This document shows, piece after piece, positions 8,838 through 13,958 of a stretch of DNA of 13,958 nt (position 1 is its first letter; the number at the start of each line of letters is the position of its first letter). Source of the stretch: Methylococcaceae bacterium UBA4132 (GTDB lineage: Bacteria; Pseudomonadota; Gammaproteobacteria; Methylococcales; Methylomonadaceae); assembly GCA_002380945.1 (NCBI GenBank), contig DFWO01000108.1:1-13958 (forward strand), read 5' to 3'. The position numbers and the translations under genes are program-made. Below the pieces are notes generated by a model that was given only the letters and a program-made list of their open reading frames with translations, was not told the DNA's origin and made no database searches.

Positions 8838-9936
8838 AAAGGTCTGGAGTGGCTTTTGAGGAAGTGAGAGTGTAAGTCCAGTTGGGTGTTGTGAGTTCCC
8901 GACTGATTAAATTAAAAAGTAAACTCAGTAAAGTATTATTACGTCCGATTAATCGGGTTGCCAAAATAGTGGCTTTAACACTGTTACGCGTGATTTTGAC
9001 CTGATTGGATTGGTTAAAATCTAAATTTTGTTTGATTTTTTTTAGTGTTAATACCGCCATACCTAATGCCCACAAGCAAAAATTGCGTATGCCTGTTTCA
9101 TGTGCGGGTAATAGTTGGGTATATCTTAAAGCATTATGTAAATGACCATGCGCAATGCTAATTAAATGCGCTAGACCGATTCTGAAATGTTCATCAGAAT
9201 GTTCAGGGCTTAAATTTTTCAAATCAAAACCTGTTTCAGTAAAAATATCTTGCGGCAACCAACACACCCCCCGCTCTGCATCATCCCAAATATCTTTCAG
9301 AATATTGGTCATTTGCAAGCCTTGCCCAAAAGAAACCGATAACTTCAGTAATTCTTCGCGGTGCTGGGCAATCTCAGGTGAATAATGACAAAACAATTTT
9401 GCTAGCATTTCACCGACACAGCCTGCGACGTAATAGCAGTATCTGTCCATATCCGCCATGGTTGCTAAGCCATCATGCAGATTTTGCGCCTGAAAAATCG
9501 GCATTCCTTTTGCCATTGTTTCCACACAACTGGCTAAGGCTTCGATTTGTTCAGGGGTAAATTTATGCGTAATAGCAATAACGCGTGGCAATACTTGAAT
9601 GAGTGTATGTTCAGCGGGGATAGTTTGTTCAGACAACAAAGGCGCGAGTTCTGCGGCAAATGTCTCAGTATGGTTACCCGTTTTGACGATTTCAATAAAC
9701 TTAGCACAAAAATATTTTTTTTGTGTAGCCGACAGCGATACTTCATCTTCGATAGTATCAACGATACGGCACAACAAATACGCATTAGCTACCACGTTAT
9801 AAAGTGTGTCAGGTAATTGCGGAATAGTCAGCGCAAAGGTTCTGGATACGCCCTCAAGCAATAAGGCTTGAAATTCATCATCAGAAGCAAAGCTGAGTGA
9901 TGCTGGATTTTCCAAAGAAAGTTGAGTATTGCTCAT
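8836..9936 (-). CDS. sqs: Squalene synthase (farnesyl-diphosphate farnesyltransferase)
   Basis: This 366-residue protein belongs to the squalene/phytoene synthase family. Both Mg-diphosphate aspartate motifs are present: DTIED at 60-64, and D215xxxD219 inside NILKDIWDD (211-219), followed by ERG. The SRTFALTIPQLP block (31-42) and the YCYYVAGCVGEM helix (166-177) also fit. It makes squalene from two farnesyl diphosphates. It is longer than HpnC or HpnD (about 280 residues), and no HpnC/D/E trio is visible, so the one-enzyme SQS route seems to be used, as described for Methylococcus. Phytoene synthase is the alternative, but the adjacent shc argues against it. No clear Shine-Dalgarno sequence precedes the ATG. 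It is the first gene of the minus-strand hopanoid string. Confidence 0.9.
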   Translation of the reverse strand: MSNTQLSLENPASLSFASDDEFQALLLEGVSRTFALTIPQLPDTLYNVVANAYLLCRIVDTIEDEVSLSATQKKYFCAKFIEIVKTGNHTETFAAELAPLLSEQTIPAEHTLIQVLPRVIAITHKFTPEQIEALASCVETMAKGMPIFQAQNLHDGLATMADMDRYCYYVAGCVGEMLAKLFCHYSPEIAQHREELLKLSVSFGQGLQMTNILKDIWDDAERGVCWLPQDIFTETGFDLKNLSPEHSDEHFRIGLAHLISIAHGHLHNALRYTQLLPAHETGIRNFCLWALGMAVLTLKKIKQNLDFNQSNQVKITRNSVKATILATRLIGRNNTLLSLLFNLISRELTTPNWTYTLTSSKATPDL

Positions 9937-10020
9937 GACGTGTGTACTGTTGACCCGAAAGTTTTACGGTAAATATTAAAGGTTTCTGTAGGCAATAATA
10001 GACTGTTTGTTGGTGATTTG

Positions 10021-10038
10021 CAAAACAATGTTGTTTTG
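10021..10038. repeat. 18-bp palindrome, possible operator
   Basis: CAAAACAA-TG-TTGTTTTG is a perfect inverted repeat with 8-bp arms and a 2-bp centre. An outer TTGC (10018-10021) and GCAA (10042-10045) add a looser second layer. It lies about 90 bp upstream of squalene synthase, between the gene and the possible minus-strand promoter. The size and symmetry suit a dimeric regulator. No matching regulator gene is in the window. Confidence 0.5.
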
Positions 10039-10048
10039 TTGGCAATAC

Positions 10049-10058
10049 TTCTAGTCAA
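10049..10058. repeat. Repeated 10-mer, copy 1
   Basis: TTCTAGTCAA, identical to the copy at 10205-10214, 156 bp away in the same orientation. Read on the minus strand it contains TTGACT. It lies 10 bp from the 18-bp palindrome. It may be a binding site or coincidence in AT-rich DNA. Confidence 0.35.
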
Positions 10059-10185
10059 TTGTAATCGAAAGATGATTATTTGTAATAAAAACAGTGGGTT
10101 AATGTTGTGTGTTTTATTTGTGAATGTGTTGTGAAATTGCACACATAAGGTTAGTTTTTCAATAATTTATCGTAATAGCTGGAGT

Positions 10186-10214
10186 CATTTAGTAAAAGAT
10201 AGTATTCTAGTCAA
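10186..10214 (-). promoter_or_regulatory. Possible sigma70 promoter for the sqs-shc-hpn operon
   Basis: On the minus strand TTGACT (10214-10209) is a 5-of-6 match to the -35 box and is followed after 17 bp by TAAATG (10191-10186), a poor -10 box (about 3 of 6). Transcription would start near 10179 and leave a leader of about 240 bases containing the 18-bp palindrome. Spacing and -35 are good but the -10 is weak. Confidence 0.28.
10205..10214. repeat. Repeated 10-mer, copy 2
   Basis: Second copy of TTCTAGTCAA. This one coincides with the possible -35 elements of both divergent promoters, which is why it may be more than chance. Confidence 0.35.
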
Positions 10215-10237
10215 CAATAGATAAGCGATTGTATTAT
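10208..10237 (+). promoter_or_regulatory. Possible sigma70 promoter for hpnH
   Basis: TAGTCA (10208-10213, 4 of 6 to TTGACA), 18 bp, then TATTAT (10232-10237, 5 of 6 to TATAAT). The predicted transcript start near 10244 gives a leader of about 180 bases before hpnH. Its -35 overlaps that of the possible minus-strand promoter. Confidence 0.27.
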
Positions 10238-10374
10238 ATGAAGGGCTTGCTGTTATTTTCCAGATTTATCCATTGAAAATGGCTGAGTATTTAATGATCT
10301 TGGGGAGTTGAGCAGGGTTGTTGTTTTATTACGACACGCTTAATCGTTTCACATACCAAATGTGGTTTCAGGGT

Positions 10375-10387
10375 AGTTAAGGTAACT
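10375..10387. repeat. Small inverted repeat upstream of hpnH
   Basis: AGTTA-AGG-TAACT, perfect 5-bp arms, about 40 bp before the hpnH start. A longer imperfect pairing (GGTAGTT at 10372-10378 with AACTGCC at 10390-10396) overlaps it. It could be a leader hairpin or an operator; support is only symmetry and position. Confidence 0.25.
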
Positions 10388-10414
10388 TGAACTGCCAACA
10401 GTTTTAATATTTTT

Positions 10415-10419
10415 GAGGG
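10415..10419 (+). promoter_or_regulatory. Ribosome binding site of hpnH
   Basis: GAGGG with a 7-base spacer before the GTG at 10427-10429. It decides for the GTG start, since no in-frame ATG occurs before residue 31. Confidence 0.65.
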
Positions 10420-10426
10420 TTTATTT

Positions 10427-11530
10427 GTGGGAGTTCCTTTACGTCAACAGTTAACAGTAGGCAGTTATCTGATTAAACAAAAGCTAAAAGGGGTAAAAAA
10501 ATACCCATTAGTGCTGATGTTAGAGCCTTTGTTTCGGTGCAACTTAGCGTGTGCAGGTTGCGGTAAAATTGATTATCCTGACGACATACTCGATAAACGT
10601 TTGTCCTTTGAAGAGTGTATGCAGGCGGTGGATGAATGCGGCGCACCAATGGTGTCTATTCCAGGTGGCGAGCCTTTAATACACAAAGAAATGCCGCAAA
10701 TTGTCGCAGGTATTATTGCGCGTAAAAAATATGTTTATTTGTGTACTAACGCCTTATTATTGAAGAAACGTATTGATGATTACACGCCATCGCCTTATTT
10801 GACGTTTTCTATTCATTTAGATGGTATGCAGGAAAGACACGATACCTCTGTTTGTCAGGAAGGTGTGTTTGACCGCGCTGTTGAAGCGATTAAGCTAGCC
10901 TTGGGAAAAGGCTTTAGAGTCAACATTAACTGCACACTCTTTCAAGGCGAAAATGCACAGGAAGTTGCAGATTTTCTTGATTACGCAATGGAATTAGGTG
11001 TTGAAGGTGTGACTATCGCACCTGGTTTTAGTTATGAACACGCGCCGCAACAAGATGTATTTATTAAAGGCAAAGATGTTAAAGACTTATTCCGTGGCAT
11101 TTTTAAAATTGGTAAAAATCGCAACTGGAAATTAAATCACTCCAGCTTGTACCTTGATTTTCTAGCAGGCAATCAGAATTATGAATGTACGCCTTGGGGC
11201 AATCCAACGCGTAATGTGTTTGGCTGGCAAAAACCGTGTTACCTGTTAGCAGATGAAGGCAATGCGGCAACTTTTCAAGAATTGCTGGATACTACACCTT
11301 GGGATAAATACGGTAACGTTAATAATCCTAAATGTGCAAGTTGTATGGCGCATTGCGGCTACGAAGCCACCGCTGTTGAAGATATGTTAAAACACCCATT
11401 GAAAGGTTTACTGACTTCGCTCAGAGGACCAAAAACTGAAGGTGATATGATTACTGAACCTACACCTGCCTATGAAATTGGCACATCAGGCTCTACACTT
11501 GCTGGTATTCCTATCAAAGTAGAAAGGTAG
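10427..11530 (+). CDS. hpnH: Radical SAM adenosylhopane synthase HpnH
   Basis: This 367-residue radical SAM protein attaches the 5'-deoxyadenosyl radical from S-adenosylmethionine to diploptene, giving adenosylhopane, the first C35 hopanoid. The iron-sulfur motif CNLACAGC (Cys38, 42, 45; CX3CX2C) sits in the conserved EPLFRCNLACAGCGKIDYP block. The SAM-binding GGEP is at 80-83. Further cysteines at 254, 271, 303, 306 and 310 lie in the C-terminal domain typical of this family. The start is GTG, giving GVPLRQ at the N-terminus as in other HpnH proteins. It is transcribed away from the rest of the hopanoid genes and leads the plus arm. HpnG, acting next, is encoded on the opposite arm. Confidence 0.96.
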   Translation: MGVPLRQQLTVGSYLIKQKLKGVKKYPLVLMLEPLFRCNLACAGCGKIDYPDDILDKRLSFEECMQAVDECGAPMVSIPGGEPLIHKEMPQIVAGIIARKKYVYLCTNALLLKKRIDDYTPSPYLTFSIHLDGMQERHDTSVCQEGVFDRAVEAIKLALGKGFRVNINCTLFQGENAQEVADFLDYAMELGVEGVTIAPGFSYEHAPQQDVFIKGKDVKDLFRGIFKIGKNRNWKLNHSSLYLDFLAGNQNYECTPWGNPTRNVFGWQKPCYLLADEGNAATFQELLDTTPWDKYGNVNNPKCASCMAHCGYEATAVEDMLKHPLKGLLTSLRGPKTEGDMITEPTPAYEIGTSGSTLAGIPIKVER

Positions 11531-11552
11531 TCACAAATACGGAATTTAGTTG

Positions 11553-11580
11553 TTGTCAGAGACATTTAAAGATGTTTTAT
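11553..11580 (+). promoter_or_regulatory. Possible sigma70 promoter upstream of hpnM
   Basis: TTGTCA (11553-11558, 5 of 6), a 16-bp spacer and TTTTAT (11575-11580, 4 of 6). Transcription would start about 25 bases before the hpnM start. It would allow hpnM and mlaA to be expressed apart from hpnH. Confidence 0.33.
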
Positions 11581-11613
11581 CAATACGTTATGTTTTTATG
11601 AGGTTTTTTGGTT

Positions 11614-12231
11614 ATGGTTTTAAAAAATGTAAAACTGGTCGCTATTTTTATATGCTTGCTATTAGGCATTAGCAATGGTTTTGCCGCTGACAACAGTACA
11701 GCAACGGCAAAGCAAGTCGTGGATAAATTTCAGTCAGAACTGATTGCCGTCATGAAAAACGGTAAGCAATTAGGCTTTAATGGACGCTATGACAAACTGC
11801 ATGATTCCGTTACCAATAGTCATGACTTAAACAAAATTGCGCGTATTGTTGTTGGCAAAGAGTGGGAAAAATTATCGGAAGAACAACAAAAAAAGCTGGT
11901 TGATGTATTTAGCCGCTTGAGTATAGCGTCTTATGCTCATAATTTTAAAGAATATGGTGGCGAAGCATTTACAATTGATTCCGAAGAAGAAACTGCCAGA
12001 GGGGGTGTAGTTGTCTATGCTCACTTGAGTATTCCTAATGACAAAGATGTTAAGTTTGAGTATCATCTAAAAGAGACGGATAAGAGCTGGCGAATCATCA
12101 ATATCGTTGCTAATGGCGTGAGTGATTTGGCATTAAAAAGATCAGAATATACCAGTATTTTGCAACGCGAAGGCTTTGATGCACTCATTGCAAAAATTAA
12201 CGAAAAAATCGACAATTATGCAAAATTATAG
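11614..12231 (+). CDS. hpnM: HpnM/MlaC-family periplasmic lipid-binding protein
   Basis: This 205-residue exported protein belongs to the MlaC/Ttg2D (toluene tolerance) family, whose members carry lipids between the outer membrane and an inner-membrane ABC transporter. A signal peptide (Lys4, Lys7, then a hydrophobic core to about residue 20) probably ends at GFA (22-24). The helix-rich NTF2-like body includes a typical HDLNKIARIVVG-type segment and a C-terminal SVTFQ-like stretch ending in RSEYTSILQREGFDALIAKI. I chose the ATG at 11614 over an in-frame TTG at 11608, because the GAGG at 11600-11603 is too close to the TTG. The gene lies between hpnH and mlaA, which favours the hopanoid-associated HpnM name. 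The cargo (phospholipid or hopanoid) is unknown. Confidence 0.85.
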   Translation: MVLKNVKLVAIFICLLLGISNGFAADNSTATAKQVVDKFQSELIAVMKNGKQLGFNGRYDKLHDSVTNSHDLNKIARIVVGKEWEKLSEEQQKKLVDVFSRLSIASYAHNFKEYGGEAFTIDSEEETARGGVVVYAHLSIPNDKDVKFEYHLKETDKSWRIINIVANGVSDLALKRSEYTSILQREGFDALIAKINEKIDNYAKL

Positions 12232-12312
12232 TTTAGGTTTTTTGTAGTCATCCATTCAAAATACAAGTAATAAACTGAATAATTATAAAGGTAGAGAGTA
12301 ACTATAGGTTTT

Positions 12313-13287
12313 ATGGTAATGAATAGACAACATAGCGGTAATGGTAAAATACTAAACACTTCCTTGGCTGTACTAATCGGTGCATTATCGCTGGGTGGAT
12401 GTGCAACAACGACAGTTGAGCAGCAAACGGTAGTAAGTAAAGTCGATCCTTATGAAAGCGTTAATAGGGATGTATTTTCTTTTAATGATACTGTTGACGA
12501 CTACGTTGCCAAACCTATTTCTGATGCTTACAAGTGGGTAACACCACAATTTGCACAAACGGGCATATTCAACTTTTTTAACAATTTAAAAAATGTCAAT
12601 GTGGTCATCAATGACGTATTGCAAGGTAAATTTGAACAGAGTGCTGAAGATACAGGTCGGCTACTGATCAATAGCACTATCGGGTTAGGTGGGCTAGTTG
12701 ATGTCGCTAAAGATGTTGGGCTTAAGCAAAATGACGAAGACTTTGATCAAACCTTAGCCGTGTGGGGCGTACCCCAAGGTCCTTATATGGTGCTACCTCT
12801 ATTAGGACCAACGACAGTGCGTGGTATTCCTGGTGCAATCTTCGATACTGCGGCAAATCCATCTAGCTATATCGGTATGCCGATTCAATTGGTGTCGATG
12901 TTAAATGCGCGTGCCAATGCACAAGGTTCGTTAGATGTGGTTAAAGAAGGCGCATTAGACCCTTATGTATTCATTCGTGAAGGCTATTTACAAACGCGCG
13001 AACACTTAGCCAGCGACGGAAAAAGCCAAACAACTAGCGATGTCGATAGCGAACTCGGCGATGATACTGCAAGCCCAAGCCCTGCGACTAATAAAAAAGT
13101 CTCAGCGAGCAGCAAGGCGGCAAATGATAAAGCAAATTACACATTGCATTTAAGCGCGGCTGAACAATCATCCAGTTCGTTCACTGGTGTTACGCGCTCA
13201 TTTGACGAGACGGCTAAATCGTTTGAAAGTGCTAACAGTAAAATAGATGAGTTAACGAAACAAGAACACGCAAGAAAAGCCAAATAG
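12313..13287 (+). CDS. mlaA: MlaA (VacJ) outer-membrane lipoprotein with a low-complexity tail
   Basis: This 324-residue lipoprotein has a signal peptide with lipobox LGGC (27-30), so Cys30 would be lipidated. The MlaA domain (about 45-235) shows DPYESVNR (45-52), a GRLLINSTIGLGGLVDVA block and TLAVWGVPQGPYMVLPLLGP. MlaA forms a ring in the outer membrane and removes mislocalised phospholipid from the outer leaflet, handing it to MlaC; here the MlaC-type protein is the preceding gene. The last 85 or so residues are a Ser/Thr/Ala/Lys-rich, probably disordered extension not found in the 251-residue E. coli protein. A second in-frame ATG lies at 12319. A weak AGG at 12306-12308 suits that second start better. 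The gene is followed by a hairpin terminator. Confidence 0.92.
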   Translation: MVMNRQHSGNGKILNTSLAVLIGALSLGGCATTTVEQQTVVSKVDPYESVNRDVFSFNDTVDDYVAKPISDAYKWVTPQFAQTGIFNFFNNLKNVNVVINDVLQGKFEQSAEDTGRLLINSTIGLGGLVDVAKDVGLKQNDEDFDQTLAVWGVPQGPYMVLPLLGPTTVRGIPGAIFDTAANPSSYIGMPIQLVSMLNARANAQGSLDVVKEGALDPYVFIREGYLQTREHLASDGKSQTTSDVDSELGDDTASPSPATNKKVSASSKAANDKANYTLHLSAAEQSSSSFTGVTRSFDETAKSFESANSKIDELTKQEHARKAK

Positions 13288-13296
13288 TATGACTAG

Positions 13297-13323
13297 AGTA
13301 GAGACGCTTAATGCGTCTCTACT
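13297..13323. terminator. Bidirectional hairpin terminator between mlaA and apt
   Basis: AGTAGAGACGC (13297-13307) and GCGTCTCTACT (13313-13323) form perfect 11-bp arms around a 5-base loop (TTAAT). The hairpin starts 10 bases after the mlaA stop and ends 3 bases before the apt stop codon, so it can serve both converging genes. The tails are T-rich but not a pure T run. The GTAGAGACGC...GCGTCTCTAC core resembles dispersed palindromic repeats seen in some bacteria. Confidence 0.75.
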
Positions 13324-13326
13324 TAT

Positions 13327-13842
13327 TTAGAAATGTAACAAAGAATGAACTTCGTAATTCTTAAGTTTTTCTCTTCCTTCCAGAAAATCCAGCTCCACCA
13401 CAAACGCACAAGCTTCCACAGTAGCACCCAATTTTTCAACTAATTCACAACTGGCTTTTGCTGTGCCACCTGTTGCTAACAGGTCATCAATTAACAACAC
13501 CCGATCATTGCTATCAAACGCATCAATATGAGCTTCAAGCATTGCTGAGCCATATTCCAAATCATAAGACACCGTTTCTACATCGTAAGGTAGTTTACCA
13601 GGTTTACGCAGCGGTATAAAAGGCAATCCCAATTCCCAAGCGACTAATGATCCAAAAATAAAACCGCGTGCCTCCATACCTGCGACAGCCGTAATATCAC
13701 GCCCTAAAAAAGGCTGTAACAACGAATGTACTGCAAGCCTTAACGTAGCAGGGTCTTTAACTAACGGCGTAATATCTTTAAAAATAATACCTTGCTTGGG
13801 AAAATCGGGAATATCTCGGATTTTATTTCTTAATCTGTCCAT
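13327..13842 (-). CDS. apt: Adenine phosphoribosyltransferase
   Basis: This 171-residue cytoplasmic purine-salvage enzyme makes AMP from adenine and PRPP. It has the family-typical N-terminus with FPKQGIIFKDITPL (14-27), MEARGFIFG (56-64) and the PRPP-binding VLLIDDLLATGGTA (115-128) with its paired aspartates. Length is normal (E. coli Apt is 183). A GAGGA sequence 6 bases before the ATG supports the start. It sits 16 bp after a dxs stop codon and is probably co-transcribed with it. Within this locus it could recycle the adenine that HpnG releases from adenosylhopane, though Apt is also a general housekeeping enzyme. Confidence 0.95.
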   Translation of the reverse strand: MDRLRNKIRDIPDFPKQGIIFKDITPLVKDPATLRLAVHSLLQPFLGRDITAVAGMEARGFIFGSLVAWELGLPFIPLRKPGKLPYDVETVSYDLEYGSAMLEAHIDAFDSNDRVLLIDDLLATGGTAKASCELVEKLGATVEACAFVVELDFLEGREKLKNYEVHSLLHF

Positions 13843-13848
13843 TGTTTA

Positions 13849-13853
13849 TCCTC
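13849..13853 (-). promoter_or_regulatory. Ribosome binding site of apt
   Basis: GAGGA on the minus strand, 6 bases before the apt ATG, within the 16-bp gap after the dxs stop. Confidence 0.65.
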
Positions 13854-13858
13854 ATTAT

Positions 13859-13958
13859 TTAAGCACAAAACGCTTCGATATTTGCCAAGATACCGTGAGT
13901 ATCCAGACCGCACAAAGCCAGTAATTCTTCGCGGGTGCCTTGTTCGACAACAAAATGT
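13859..13958 (-). CDS. dxs: 1-deoxy-D-xylulose-5-phosphate synthase, C-terminal fragment (cut by right edge)
   Basis: The right edge holds the last 32 codons of a minus-strand gene ending at TAA (13861-13859). The translation includes EQGTREELLALCGLD followed by GILANIEAFCA. This matches the C-terminal end of Dxs proteins, for example the xxQGTxEExxxxLGLxxxGIxxKI pattern of E. coli Dxs. Dxs makes DXP, the MEP-pathway starter needed for squalene. It is followed by apt after 16 bp. The catalytic and thiamine-binding parts lie outside the window. Because the left edge shows the start of a dxs gene in the same orientation, this is a second copy unless the source molecule is circular. Confidence 0.82.
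   Translation of the reverse strand, partial: HFVVEQGTREELLALCGLDTHGILANIEAFCA

Larger units (their letters stand above)
9937..10426. other. Divergent intergenic region between squalene synthase and hpnH
   Basis: This 490-bp AT-rich stretch separates the two arms and must carry the promoters of both, unless the minus arm is read through from elsewhere. It contains no convincing gene. The only long minus-strand frame (GTG at 10142 to a TGA overlapping the sqs ATG) has no family resemblance. The region holds an 18-bp palindrome, a 10-mer present twice, a pair of possible divergent promoters with overlapping -35 elements and a small inverted repeat just before hpnH. The 5' untranslated regions would be long (roughly 180-240 bases), leaving room for regulation. 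Confidence 0.7.

Noticed and set aside
9534..9816. Several overlapping frames on both strands within squalene synthase
   Set aside because: All are shadows of the squalene synthase frame, which carries both aspartate-rich catalytic motifs.
9933..10142. 69-residue minus-strand frame upstream of squalene synthase as a protein-coding gene
   Set aside because: GTG start without a ribosome site, AT-driven composition, no recognisable domain, and it covers the palindrome and control region. Kept only as a possible leader frame.
11562..11580. ACATT-TAAA-GATGT followed by TTTTAT as a terminator after hpnH
   Set aside because: The stem is 5 bp with a wobble pair and a small loop, too weak to call; hpnH, hpnM and mlaA may be read through.
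12284..12289. TATAAA as a -10 box for mlaA
   Set aside because: No acceptable -35 box occurs 15-19 bp upstream, so the match alone is not enough in AT-rich DNA.
1..13958. Mobile element, prophage, toxin-antitoxin or defence system
   Set aside because: No transposase, integrase, phage, nuclease or CRISPR-like repeat was seen; every sizeable gene fits hopanoid, isoprenoid, copper, lipid-transport or purine-salvage functions.

Overview
The window is a hopanoid (bacterial sterol-analogue) biosynthesis and membrane-lipid locus from what looks like a gammaproteobacterial methanotroph (order Methylococcales). That assignment is an inference. It rests on the moderately AT-rich DNA, a single-gene squalene synthase beside shc, the hpnG/hpnN/hpnO/hpnH set, a CopC/CopD copper pair in the same gene string, and MlaC/HpnM with MlaA next door. 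No tRNA, rRNA, CRISPR array, transposase or phage gene was seen.

Layout. On the minus strand, read right to left from about 9.9 kb, is one compact gene string: squalene synthase, squalene-hopene cyclase (shc), hpnG, hpnN, hpnO, copC, copD and then the first codons of a dxs gene that runs off the left edge. Junctions are very tight: 12 bp, a 4-base GTGA overlap, 6 bp, 47 bp, 13 bp, 9 bp and 1 bp. On the plus strand from about 10.4 kb are hpnH (radical SAM), an hpnM/mlaC-type periplasmic lipid carrier and an mlaA (vacJ) lipoprotein. A 490-bp AT-rich divergent intergenic region separates the two arms and holds an 18-bp palindrome, a repeated 10-mer and possible divergent promoters. On the right, mlaA converges on apt across a perfect 11-bp-arm hairpin. 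Upstream of apt on the minus strand is the C-terminal end of a second dxs reading frame, cut by the right edge.

How the genes fit together. Dxs makes the DXP/MEP-pathway precursor, and squalene synthase condenses two farnesyl diphosphates to squalene. Shc cyclises squalene to hopene. HpnH adds a 5'-deoxyadenosyl group to give adenosylhopane, and HpnG removes adenine, which the nearby Apt could salvage to AMP. HpnO supplies the amino group of aminobacteriohopanepolyols, and HpnN carries hopanoids towards the outer membrane. HpnM/MlaC and MlaA are lipid-trafficking parts acting in the periplasm and at the outer membrane. CopC/CopD is the odd passenger: a copper-binding and copper-transport pair inside the hopanoid string, notable in an organism group that depends on copper for methane oxidation.

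The core pathway is known biology. The points that stand out are dxs fragments at both window edges in the same orientation, copCD between hpnO and dxs, the pairing of apt with an adenine-releasing pathway, and the palindromes in the non-coding gaps.
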